A stretch of DNA of 62,637 nt from assembly GCA_910586775.1 (NCBI GenBank), contig CAJUJN010000023.1:1-62637 (forward strand). Direction: 5' to 3'. Source of the stretch: an uncultured Acetatifactor sp. Lineage in GTDB: Bacteria > Bacillota > Clostridia > Lachnospirales > Lachnospiraceae. The stretch's first letter is position 1. Every line of letters begins with the position of its first letter. The notes beneath the pieces were generated by a model. It saw nothing but the letters and a program-made list of their open reading frames with translations, did no database searches and was not told the origin of the DNA. Made by a program: the position numbers and the translations under genes. This document shows positions 1 through 7,310 of this stretch, piece by piece.

Positions 1-54
1 GCCGCAGTTATGCGGTTTCTGCCATATTATTCTATTTACAAGTGTTAAAAATCC

Positions 55-115
55 GGAGCAATAAAAAAACCCTATTTCTAGGCTTTTAAGAGGGTTTTGG
101 GTATCGGTATGCTCC
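55..115 (+). terminator. Nested inverted repeat, probable terminator of an upstream gene
   Basis: Outer arms GGAGCA (55-60) and TGCTCC (110-115) enclose an inner hairpin with arms AAAACCCT and AGGGTTTT. The inner hairpin ends in a T-rich tract, so it could stop transcription entering from the left. The gene it would serve lies outside the window. The outer arms may be fortuitous. Confidence 0.4.
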
Positions 116-169
116 TAAAGATTATGGTGCTAACTTCTAAACACGGGAATAATTATTTGAAAATAGCAG

Positions 170-198
170 TTGAAATGAATGGATCAGTGTAGTATAAT
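170..198 (+). promoter_or_regulatory. Sigma-A-type promoter of the TAC-like operon
   Basis: TTGAAA (170-175) and TATAAT (193-198) are separated by exactly 17 bp. Transcription would start near 205, about 40 nt before the first gene at 244. The -10 box lies in the small palindrome ATAATATTAT. Confidence 0.8.
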
Positions 199-207
199 AT
201 TATGTGT

Positions 208-222
208 TTGTAAAGCATACAA
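208..222. promoter_or_regulatory. Possible autoregulatory operator
   Basis: TTGTA (208-212) and TACAA (218-222) form an inverted repeat with a 5-nt spacer immediately after the predicted transcription start. Toxin-antitoxin operons are commonly repressed by their antitoxin at such sites. Binding here is inference, and short A+T-rich palindromes occur by chance. Confidence 0.35.
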
Positions 223-243
223 TAAAAGGGGATTTTAGAGGTA

Positions 244-942
244 ATGTACCATGGAACAGAAAAGAAACGGGGAGAGAAGATCCTTTCTGAGCAAAAAATG
301 CCTGTAAGTATTTCTACTGACAGAAAACAGCATTGGCTCGGGGATGGAGTGTATTTCTACAGAGAAAGATTTTATGCTTTTCGTTGGATTATACTGATGT
401 ATAAGGAACGTAATGAGAAGGATAACGAGGAAGAGGAATTATTGAAGAAGTATTCCATACTGGAGGCGGATATCGAATATAACACAGAAAGGATTTTTAA
501 TCTTGATAATCCAGAGCATTGTATGGTTTTTAAGGAAACGGAGAGAAAACTAAAGGAAAAAGGCACTTTTTCAGAAAAACTGAAAAATATGGAATATACA
601 GATGGTGTTGTCATCAATGTCATGTTTAAAAATATGAAATATGGTGACAATTATGATGCTGTAGAAGCAACTTTTCCTATTTATGATTTTAATATTCCAT
701 CGTCAACAGGAAGTTCAAGAATAAAGTCATTGAATGAATATCAATTGTGTATAAAAAACAGTGGAATCATAAAGGAAATCAGAGACATTACTGAATTCAT
801 CAATGTGAAGGATTTCAGAGAACGTTTTATAAAGTTTGAGAAACTGAAAGCATGCAGTAAAGGACAGAATGCAGTTAAGGGACAATATAGAAACAGCCAA
901 AGGAGTGAAAAATATGGTAAACGGAAGAACTTTGGAAGATGA
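244..942 (+). CDS. PARP-like ADP-ribosyltransferase-fold protein, candidate toxin of a TAC system
   Basis: 232 residues. The N-terminus reads MYHGT, followed by WLGDGVYFY at 31-39 and NEYQLCIKN at 164-172. These match the order of the H-Y-E triad of PARP/diphtheria-toxin-like ADP-ribosyltransferases: His3, Tyr37 (or Tyr39), Glu165. The H motif falls at residue 3, which supports this start; GAGGT lies just upstream. The lysine-rich C-terminus from about 200 has no recognised domain. The gene is A+T-rich compared with most of the window and heads an operon with a small overlapping gene and a SecB-like chaperone gene. In the E. coli CmdTAC system the first gene is an ADP-ribosyltransferase that modifies mRNA during phage infection. 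By architecture this is the likely toxin, but its target (RNA, DNA or protein) cannot be read from sequence. Fold assignment is fairly sure, role inferred. Confidence 0.75.
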   Translation: MYHGTEKKRGEKILSEQKMPVSISTDRKQHWLGDGVYFYRERFYAFRWIILMYKERNEKDNEEEELLKKYSILEADIEYNTERIFNLDNPEHCMVFKETERKLKEKGTFSEKLKNMEYTDGVVINVMFKNMKYGDNYDAVEATFPIYDFNIPSSTGSSRIKSLNEYQLCIKNSGIIKEIRDITEFINVKDFRERFIKFEKLKACSKGQNAVKGQYRNSQRSEKYGKRKNFGR

Positions 943-1153
943 ACTGAGACAGATTGATCTTTTTTTTGATTCAATGGATTTAGAGCAGTTTGAAAAGATG
1001 GTTTTCGAATGCGGAGCAGGGGAGATTTTGCCTAGTGAGGAGAGTATTTATGTCAAAGCAGTTCCCAAAAGGTATGCAAATTTGGAAAGTAAAAAGAAAT
1101 ATTGTCCTAAATCTGTATTTGATATGACTTTTAGCGGGACAGAAGCGGCATAG
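914..1153 (+). CDS. Small protein, candidate antitoxin of the TAC-like operon
   Basis: 79 residues starting at the ATG at 914, preceded by AGGAG with good spacing. It overlaps the end of the toxin-like gene by 29 bp, which suggests translational coupling. An in-frame start at 869 lacks a good ribosome binding site. The N-terminal part (TLEDELRQIDLFFDSMD) looks like an acidic amphipathic helix. The C-terminal stretch, about residues 52-79, is basic then aromatic (YANLESKKKYCPKSVFDMTF). Antitoxins of TAC systems carry a C-terminal chaperone-addiction tail of this general sort, which keeps them unstable unless the SecB-like partner binds. No DNA-binding domain is obvious and I do not recognise a family. 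The antitoxin role is inferred from size, overlap and neighbours. Confidence 0.7.
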   Translation: MVNGRTLEDELRQIDLFFDSMDLEQFEKMVFECGAGEILPSEESIYVKAVPKRYANLESKKKYCPKSVFDMTFSGTEAA

Positions 1154-1227
1154 GAATAGTGGAAGGGCAATTACCTGTTTGCATTTAAGTATAACATGTC
1201 GGCAAAGGCGGACAGGAGGGGATGGAC

Positions 1228-1632
1228 ATGGATAAAAGGGGTGTGATCACTTTTCTGGATTATAAAGTGAACAGAATTGAATTTGTAAATAATAGCGAAT
1301 ATAATGGGGAAGAAGTAGATATTGATTTTGATGTATCAGCGCAGTTTCAGGTTTCTGAAGACGGGCAGGAGATGGTTGTTGTACTGAAAACCGATATTTT
1401 TGCTCCGAAGGAAGAAAAGGTATATCCTTTCAGAATGTCTGTAGAGGTTGAAGGTTATTTTGGAAGCAATTTTGAACAGCAGGATGACAAAATCAGGCAG
1501 TATGGGAAAAATGCAGTTGCCATTTTGTTTCCTTATGTGAGGGCATTGGTTTCCTCTTTTACGTCAAATGCGAATGTGACTCCATTGATTTTACCGACTG
1601 TTAATGTCAACAGGATGTTAGAGGAAGAGTGA
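1228..1632 (+). CDS. SecB-like chaperone, third gene of the TAC-like operon
   Basis: 134 residues from the ATG at 1228, which sits 8 nt after AGGAGG; the ATG at 1222 is too close to that site. The end of the protein is the SecB signature: ILFPYVRALVSSFTSNAN, then an aliphatic strand and LPTVNVNRML, comparable with the ILFPYARE and LAPVNF segments of proteobacterial SecB. Classical SecB is an export chaperone of proteobacteria; Firmicutes lack it as part of their general Sec system, so a SecB homologue beside a toxin-like pair points to a TAC-type chaperone that protects the antitoxin. In M. tuberculosis the SecB-like Rv1957 does this for HigA, and CmdC does it in CmdTAC. Intergenic distance to the antitoxin gene is 74 bp. 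A hairpin terminator follows at 1670. Confidence 0.8.
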   Translation: MDKRGVITFLDYKVNRIEFVNNSEYNGEEVDIDFDVSAQFQVSEDGQEMVVVLKTDIFAPKEEKVYPFRMSVEVEGYFGSNFEQQDDKIRQYGKNAVAILFPYVRALVSSFTSNANVTPLILPTVNVNRMLEEE

Positions 1633-1669
1633 GTATTGTAATCTAAAAGTAAACAAAAGTGCAAAACAG

Positions 1670-1696
1670 GAACTGTCTGTGCAAGGCAGTTCTTTT
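1670..1696 (+). terminator. Terminator of the TAC-like operon
   Basis: GAACTGTC (1670-1677) pairs with GGCAGTTC (1685-1692), followed by TTTT. It isolates the three-gene unit from the next gene. Confidence 0.7.
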
Positions 1697-1758
1697 GCTA
1701 TAGGGGAATAGAAAATAGAGCGCAATAAAATATTACAGAAGATAGGAATGGATGCCGC

Positions 1759-2652
1759 ATGAGAAAAACAGTGGGAAAGAAAATAGTTTTTATTATCATA
1801 GGCGCAGCAGCAGCTGTCGCTGCCTGTTTTGTGTGGAGGGCCGCTGTCGAAGATAATTCCGGCGATGCCGCGCGGTTCGCAGAGGAATACGGGCAGGTCG
1901 GGAGGGACAATGTCTTTGTATACAAAAGTGTGGACCAGGTTCTGGAACTCATGAAAAGCGGGACAGGCATCGTCTACCTGGGCTATCCGGAATGCGGATG
2001 GTGCCAGGCCTATGTGCCCTACCTGAACGAGACGGCCCGGGAGAAGGGGATCCGGGAGATATGGTACTGCAATACCAAAGAAGTAAAAGAAAGCAATATG
2101 GATAAATATTACGAGCTTATTTCCCTCCTAGACGGTCATCTTCAATTTACCGAGACGGGAGAACAGTGGATTTATGTGCCAAATGTGTCCTTTCATGTAA
2201 AAGGAGAAATCATCGGCAATGATTATGAGACTTCCAAGGACACGCATGGTTTGACAGAACCGGCAGAGTACTGGACAGAGGAGGAAGTGAGGGAGCTGAA
2301 AGAGACTCTGGCCGGTTACATGGAGCAGGTTGTAAAAGAAAAAAAAGATCCTTTACGGGTAGAATTTTACTATGAGAATGTCTGTGCTTCCTGCGAGGGG
2401 GATGCGGATTTTTATGCTCTGTACAACCGCTGCATTTCCCCGGAGGAGAAGGCAGGGTTGGACGTGGAGACCGCCACCTACAATGTGTTTATGGATTCCT
2501 GCAGGGAACGGTATGAAGAGCAGGCCGGATGCCTGGGGATACCGGAAGGCACTTCATTTCCCATTTTGATCATCGGGGACCAGTGGTTTGCCGGGTATGG
2601 GGAGATGGAGGAGTCGCTGCACCGGGTTCTGGTGGAGGAAAGAGGCCGCTGA
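1759..2652 (+). CDS. Membrane-anchored protein with two thioredoxin-like segments
   Basis: 297 residues. Residues 8-26 form a hydrophobic segment containing VAAC, so it is either a transmembrane anchor or a lipoprotein signal with Cys23. A first thioredoxin-like segment has the redox pair CGWC at 79-82 after YLGYPE. A second segment has CASC at 209-212 after VEFYYEN, and a later SFPILIIGDQWFAG with the cis-proline region typical of glutaredoxin/thioredoxin folds. The protein probably acts in thiol-disulfide chemistry outside the membrane; substrate unknown. It stands alone between the TAC terminator and a strong terminator at 2695. Fold is clear, specific role is not. Confidence 0.7.
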   Translation: MRKTVGKKIVFIIIGAAAAVAACFVWRAAVEDNSGDAARFAEEYGQVGRDNVFVYKSVDQVLELMKSGTGIVYLGYPECGWCQAYVPYLNETAREKGIREIWYCNTKEVKESNMDKYYELISLLDGHLQFTETGEQWIYVPNVSFHVKGEIIGNDYETSKDTHGLTEPAEYWTEEEVRELKETLAGYMEQVVKEKKDPLRVEFYYENVCASCEGDADFYALYNRCISPEEKAGLDVETATYNVFMDSCRERYEEQAGCLGIPEGTSFPILIIGDQWFAGYGEMEESLHRVLVEERGR

Positions 2653-2694
2653 GGCAGTTACGGAAAAATATCATATATTCAATAGAAAAGCATT

Positions 2695-2732
2695 ATGCCG
2701 GAATTCTTTTATATCAGAATTCCGGCATTTTT
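2695..2732 (+). terminator. Strong intrinsic terminator
   Basis: Perfect 12-bp stem ATGCCGGAATTC (2695-2706) and GAATTCCGGCAT (2717-2728) with a 10-nt loop and a following T-run. It ends the thioredoxin-like gene. The next ~350 bp up to the binding-protein gene are A+T-rich leader with no convincing ORF. Confidence 0.85.
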
Positions 2733-2887
2733 AATGGCTTTGAACGGTTTTTTGGGCAGAATCCAAAAAGTATACTTTTTAGAACATGTCACTTTGCCCT
2801 CCGTATGAATCTCATATTACAACAAATTTATCAAAAAATCAAGAGGAAAAATGACATTTATTTAGCTATTTTACCAAAGTCGTTATA

Positions 2888-2915
2888 TTGTACCATGCGT
2901 TTCATAAAGTATAGA
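2888..2915 (+). promoter_or_regulatory. Possible promoter of the sugar-importer operon
   Basis: TTGTAC (2888-2893) and TATAGA (2910-2915) are 16 bp apart, leaving a leader of about 165 nt before the binding-protein gene. Moderate match only. Confidence 0.4.
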
Positions 2916-3088
2916 TTTTGGGACAGGGCCTCCGCAGGATCTGTAGGGATCCGGAAGCCCTTTCGGGCAGGGGAAGAGAACAGCCCCATGCTGAGGGAGG
3001 GGTATCCGGATCGGAATACAGCTTGGCAGACATATACATCCGGATGGGTGCTGCGGGCTGGACATTTTATTCATTATAAGGAGGAGAA

Positions 3089-4852
3089 ATGAAGAAGAAA
3101 AGTATTTTAACTGTGGCAATGGCCGCAATCCTGGCAGGTGCCATGATGCTGAGCGGCTGCGGCAACGATGCCGGCACCAGTTCCGAGGCAGGCGGCGATT
3201 CCACACCTGAAAGCTCTGTCCAGGAGAGCACCGGAGGGGAAGAGAGCACAGGCGGCGAGGAGAGTTCCGCTGAGGAGAGCACAGGCGGCGAAGAGAGTAC
3301 AGGAGGAGACGAAGGCGGCACTACAGCCAGTACATATCCCATCGTGGAGCCCGGCAGTCTGGAACTGGATATCTTCATGCTGTCCATGCCCAACGTGGAG
3401 GATTTTGCCACCAATGATTTCACCAAGTACATGGAAGATCTGACCGGAATTCATATGAATTTTTACACCGGTACCCGTGACGATGCAGACCAGAAGCTGA
3501 CCATGCTGTTGAACTCTGACGACTATCCGGATATCCTGATGATTGATCCTGGCATTCCGAAGTATGGTGTAAAGGAAGGAATCATTATTCCGATAGACGA
3601 GTATCTCAACGAAGATGTGATGCCGAACTACATGAAGATGATGAGCCAGTTCGACATCAATGTGACCCGTGAGACAGACGGAAAGATTTATTCCCTGGCC
3701 AACATCAACGACTGCTTCCATTGTAAGTATGCCCGCAAGATGTGGGTGAATACCAGGCTTCTGGCGGACATCGGGTGCGAGGTTCCCACCACCACAGAGG
3801 AATTCAAGGATGTATGCCAGAAATTCGTGGATAAGTATCCTGACGGTGTGGCAATCGCAGGCGCGGACACAGGATGGTTTGTACGTATGCAGGACTGGAT
3901 TCTTGGTTCATACACCTTTATCCCCAGCAGCACCAACAAGCTGGCACTGGATAAGACCACAAACAAGGTTGTGAACGTTGCGGCAACGGACGAGTACAAG
4001 GAAGGCCTGAAGTATATCAACGAGCTGTATCAGATCGGCGCCATTGATGACAGTGCCTTTACCCAGACTTCAGAAGACATGAAGCGTCTGGTAAACACCA
4101 CGGACGTTCTGTTCTTCCCCGCAGGGACTATTTCCGATATCATTGATTCCGTATCCGCCAACGAGCTGTACAGAGAGTACGCTGCCATTGCTCCCCTTGC
4201 CGGACCGGACGGAACCAGGAACGCATGGACACAGCCGAACTACGGCGTAAGTGCAGGCGGCGCAATGATTACAGACAACTGCCCCGATGTGGAAGCAGCT
4301 CTTCGCTGGCTTGATTTCTTCTACAGCGAGACAGGAGACCTTTGCTCACAGTACGGCGCCGAAGAAGGCGTTGACTGGGTGCTGAATCCGGAAGGAAAGG
4401 TTGGCCTGAATGATGAACCTGCTTTCTGTGAGATTTTGAATACTTATTCCGGCGAGGCACAGAACCATGACTGGCAGGATGTATGTGTTCGTGTAGCTCC
4501 CGAGGCATATCGTCTTGGATGGGCAGTAGATGCGGATGTGGATCCTTACTCTCCGGATGGTCTGGAGAAACTGTTGTTTGACGCTTCCAAGGAGCTGTAT
4601 GAGCCCTATGGTTCCAGCAGTAATATTATCAACTTTGCTTCCGGCCAGATTAAGTTTACGGATGAGGAGTCTACCGACAGCTCTACTCTGGCTACGGAAG
4701 TGACAAAAATCATTACCGAAACTTCGGCAGCCTTTATGAGAGGCGAGAAGAACTTTGACACTGATTGGGATAAGTTCCTGAGCGATATGGAGAGTGCAGG
4801 TGCATCACAGCTTATCGAGATGTATCAGACGGCATATGACAGGTCAAATTAA
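3089..4852 (+). CDS. LipO-type extracellular solute-binding lipoprotein of a CUT1 sugar importer
   Basis: 587 residues with a signal peptide and lipobox LSGC, so the mature lipoprotein begins at Cys24. Residues about 28-85 are a Ser/Glu/Gly-rich linker with repeated ESTGGEE units that tethers the binding domain to the membrane. The rest resembles family-1 solute-binding proteins that pair with LplB/YtcP permeases: DFTKYMEDLTGIHMNFYTG, SDDYPDILM, and a conserved C-terminal AFMRGEKNFDTDWD helix. It should capture a complex oligosaccharide, but the ligand cannot be predicted. The start is fixed by GGAGGAG upstream. Two permease genes follow, and no dedicated ATPase is encoded; such systems usually share an MsmK-type ATPase. 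An intercistronic hairpin at 4910 may keep the binding protein more abundant than the permeases. Confidence 0.9.
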   Translation: MKKKSILTVAMAAILAGAMMLSGCGNDAGTSSEAGGDSTPESSVQESTGGEESTGGEESSAEESTGGEESTGGDEGGTTASTYPIVEPGSLELDIFMLSMPNVEDFATNDFTKYMEDLTGIHMNFYTGTRDDADQKLTMLLNSDDYPDILMIDPGIPKYGVKEGIIIPIDEYLNEDVMPNYMKMMSQFDINVTRETDGKIYSLANINDCFHCKYARKMWVNTRLLADIGCEVPTTTEEFKDVCQKFVDKYPDGVAIAGADTGWFVRMQDWILGSYTFIPSSTNKLALDKTTNKVVNVAATDEYKEGLKYINELYQIGAIDDSAFTQTSEDMKRLVNTTDVLFFPAGTISDIIDSVSANELYREYAAIAPLAGPDGTRNAWTQPNYGVSAGGAMITDNCPDVEAALRWLDFFYSETGDLCSQYGAEEGVDWVLNPEGKVGLNDEPAFCEILNTYSGEAQNHDWQDVCVRVAPEAYRLGWAVDADVDPYSPDGLEKLLFDASKELYEPYGSSSNIINFASGQIKFTDEESTDSSTLATEVTKIITETSAAFMRGEKNFDTDWDKFLSDMESAGASQLIEMYQTAYDRSN

Positions 4853-4909
4853 TATTTTGTAAGAAGGTTGTGATTTCTATTCAGGCACTATAACGATGCA
4901 GAGCTGAAC

Positions 4910-4937
4910 GGGCTGTCTGCCTTAGGGCGGGCAGCCC
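4910..4937 (+). other. Intercistronic G+C-rich hairpin
   Basis: GGGCTGTCTGCC (4910-4921) pairs with GGCGGGCAGCCC (4926-4937) over about 12 bp with a very short loop and no T-run. Between a binding-protein gene and its permeases such structures often stabilise the upstream mRNA or cause partial termination; that role is inference here. Confidence 0.6.
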
Positions 4938-4944
4938 TGTTCAT

Positions 4945-5000
4945 AAGGAAGTGTTACGAAATTCCTAAGGAAGTGTTGTAGTTCTGTACAATTCCTGAGA
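4945..5000. repeat. Degenerate copy of the GGAAGTGTT palindromic repeat
   Basis: Contains GGAAGTGTTACGAAATTCC, then AAGGAAGTGTTG, TGTACAATTCCTGAG. The same words occur in the larger palindrome at 23342-23467 (GGAAGTGTTGCGAAAT, GCACAATTGTACAT, GTTCCTGAG). It looks like an internally deleted copy. Confidence 0.5.
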
Positions 5001-5023
5001 GCAGAAAAGGATGGAGGGGCTTA

Positions 5024-5922
5024 ATGAAGAAAAATTCAACTACGGTGCCGGCTGTGAAACCGAATAAAATAAAAAATTCCAACTGGCAGTTCTGGGCAAT
5101 CATTGCACTGCCGATGATCTATGCATTTGTATTCGCATATATTCCCATGGGCGGTATTATCATCGCCTTTAAGGACTATAGTATCAGGAGGGGAATCCTG
5201 GGAAGCAAGTGGGTAGGACTGAAGTATTTTAAACAGTTTCTCACTTCTACAAGCAGTGTGACTGTAATCAAGAATACGATTATTCTGGGTATTTATTCCT
5301 TTATTGCCAGTTTCCCCGTGCCTATCTTACTGGCTCTGGGTATTAATGAAGTAAAGAACCGCTTTTTCAAGAAGACTGTCCAGATGGTTACTTATGCGCC
5401 GTACTTTATTTCCGTAGTGGTTATGGTAGGTATGATGAGGCAGCTGATGGATCCCAGGACAGGTATTATCAATGTTTTGATACAGAAACTTGGCGGGGAT
5501 CCGGTTAATTTCTTTGGAGATGCCAGTATTTTCCGGTCTCTGTATGTGTGGAGCGGTGTATGGCAGACAATGGGGTATTCATCCATTATCTATGTGGCGG
5601 CGCTTTCGGGTGTGAGCCTGGAGCTCCAGGAAGCTGCCATTGTGGACGGCGCGACGAGGCTTAAACGGATTCTTCATGTGGATATTCCGGCCATTATGCC
5701 CACCATTGTCATCATGCTCATCTTTGGCTGTTCCAATATAGTGAGCATCGGTATGGACAAGATTTTCCTGATGCAGAATGACTTGAACGCATGATCGGTG
5801 TTGTGAATGCAAACTTCGGGTTTTCCACGGCGGCCGGACTGTTCCAGTCTCTGGTAGCCTTTATCCTGTTGGTAGCCGTGAATAAGATTGCGAAAAAAGT
5901 CACAGAGACGAGTCTGTGGTAA
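5024..5922 (+). pseudogene. LplB-type sugar ABC permease, frameshifted with a small deletion
   Basis: The first frame (5024-5794) gives 256 residues of a typical CUT1 inner-membrane permease. It has several transmembrane segments and the ATPase-contact EAA loop ELQEAAIVDGATRLKRI, followed by the family segment DKIFLMQNDLN, after which it stops. The remaining C-terminus is in another frame, 5791-5922 (MIGVVNANFGFSTAAG to TETSLW). Relatives carry about a dozen extra residues between these pieces, so roughly 40 nt including a non-multiple of three appear lost. Translation could restart at the overlapping ATG at 5791, but the missing external loop makes a working permease doubtful. The neighbouring binding protein and second permease are intact, so the loss would disable the importer. 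A sequencing error alone would not explain the missing residues. Confidence 0.75.
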
Positions 5923-5940
5923 AGAGGGAGGAGAAAACAT

Positions 5941-6840
5941 ATGAAGACATCAAAATTCCGTAATATGAGCACTGCAGATAAGATATTTGTGTTTCTCGTA
6001 TATTTCATCCTCTCCCTGATTCTGGTGATCGTGCTGTATCCCCTGCTCTATGTGGTTGCGGCGTCCTTCTCCGACCCCCAGGCGGTTATCCGCGGGGAAG
6101 TGTTTATCTTTCCGGTGCGGCCTACTCTGAGGGGGTATGAGGCGGTATTCCAGAATAAAAAGATTCTGAGGGGCTTCGCCAATTCTTTCTTCTATCTGTT
6201 TGTGGGTACTGCAGTGAATATCTTTATGACCATTCTCTGCGCTTATCCTCTTTCCAGAAAGGAATTTAAGGCAAGGAATAAGATTTCCCTGTATTTTGTA
6301 TTTACCATGTATTTCAGCGGCGGCCTGATGCCTACCTACGTCCTGGTGAACAAACTGCACTTGATCGATACCAGATGGGCTATCATTATCCCCATGGCCA
6401 TGTCCACCTACAACATGATCATCTGCCGTACCTTCATCGTGAACAATATTCCGGATGAATTGTATGAGGCTTCACAGATGGACGGCTGCTCGCCTTTCCG
6501 TTATCTGCTGAGCGTTATCCTTCCGTTGTGTAAACCCATCCTGGCGGTATTGATGCTGTATTACGGCGTTGCCAGATGGAACGATTACTTCAACGCCATG
6601 CTGTTCCTGAACAAAGAGCAGCTGCAGCCTCTGACTATTGTCATGAAGGAGATACTGATTTCGGGACAGGTGGATATGACCAAGGTGTCGGATGCTTCCG
6701 CGGCGGCCAAGCTGCAGGGTATGTCCGATTTGCTGAAGTATTCCACCATCGTCGTGGGCTCCCTGCCGGTGTTGATGCTGTATCCGTTCGTCCAGAAGTA
6801 TCTGGTGCAGGGCGTTATGATCGGCGCTGTGAAGGGTTAA
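5941..6840 (+). CDS. YtcP-type sugar ABC transporter permease
   Basis: 299 residues with about six transmembrane segments. The EAA motif reads DELYEASQMDGCSPFRYL, and the C-terminus QKYLVQGVMIGAVKG is the usual end of the CUT1 MalG/YtcP-like subunit. AGGGAGGAG precedes the start. It lies 18 bp after the broken LplB-type gene and completes the binding protein-permease-permease operon. It should form a heterodimer with the LplB-type partner and a shared ATPase at the cytoplasmic membrane. No terminator is obvious; an intergenic repeat begins 9 bp after the stop. Confidence 0.9.
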   Translation: MKTSKFRNMSTADKIFVFLVYFILSLILVIVLYPLLYVVAASFSDPQAVIRGEVFIFPVRPTLRGYEAVFQNKKILRGFANSFFYLFVGTAVNIFMTILCAYPLSRKEFKARNKISLYFVFTMYFSGGLMPTYVLVNKLHLIDTRWAIIIPMAMSTYNMIICRTFIVNNIPDELYEASQMDGCSPFRYLLSVILPLCKPILAVLMLYYGVARWNDYFNAMLFLNKEQLQPLTIVMKEILISGQVDMTKVSDASAAAKLQGMSDLLKYSTIVVGSLPVLMLYPFVQKYLVQGVMIGAVKG

Positions 6841-6849
6841 GGGCTCTTT

Positions 6850-6954
6850 TATACTCAAGAATGCCAGAATTTACCAATTTGCTCAAGTCATGAATAAGGC
6901 TGGCGTTCTTTCGTTATACATTTAGGCTGGCAAATGTTACCGTTCATGAGTATA
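6850..6954. repeat. Intergenic palindromic element bounded by TATACTC/GAGTATA, copy 1
   Basis: TATACTCA at 6850-6857 and TGAGTATA at 6947-6954 are perfect terminal inverted repeats of a 105-bp element. Internally it holds GTTATACATTT and AAATGTT, words also found in the copy at 30859-30956. It has no ORF. Confidence 0.65.
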
Positions 6955-7030
6955 GCTCCCGATAAGCGCAATGAAAATGAGACAGGGGCTGTTGCACTGA
7001 GGAAGACAGAAACAGAACAGGAAAGGTTTT

Positions 7031-7171
7031 ATGCCTGGAAAAGTTTTATCCTATATCCTCAATGCAATGGCTCCTATTGGAATTTTCAAGTCTGAGAAAG
7101 AGCCTTTTAAGGATATCAAAACCAGTAATAATCTCTGGTTCTATTTAAAGTTAGAAGCTTTTTATTGTTAA
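7031..7171 (+). CDS. Candidate small peptide gene, 46 residues, unrecognised
   Basis: ATG at 7031 is preceded by AGGAAAGG at 7019-7026, a good ribosome binding site. The product runs MPGKVLSYILNAMAPIGIFK, a central charged stretch, then NNLWFYLKLEAFYC with a C-terminal cysteine. I do not recognise it. It lies 140 bp upstream of two broken ABC exporter genes, a setting in which exported peptides are often found, but no leader-cleavage motif is clear. The surrounding 6955-7310 region is otherwise A+T-rich noncoding DNA. It could equally be the remnant of a larger gene. Confidence 0.3.
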   Translation: MPGKVLSYILNAMAPIGIFKSEKEPFKDIKTSNNLWFYLKLEAFYC

Positions 7172-7310
7172 AGTCAATAGTCTTACTTATATAAGTTAAG
7201 AATTATAGGAACAAAAAATGGAAAAGAAAAATATAATTCTTTATACTCCGGGCAATGTAAATGTAAAAGAGAACACAAAAGTGAGTTTTTGAGAATCACG
7301 GATTAACAGC

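Noticed and set aside
1..243. Attachment site or end of a mobile element before the TAC-like operon
   Set aside because: No tRNA, integrase or duplicated end is visible; the window starts too close to judge.
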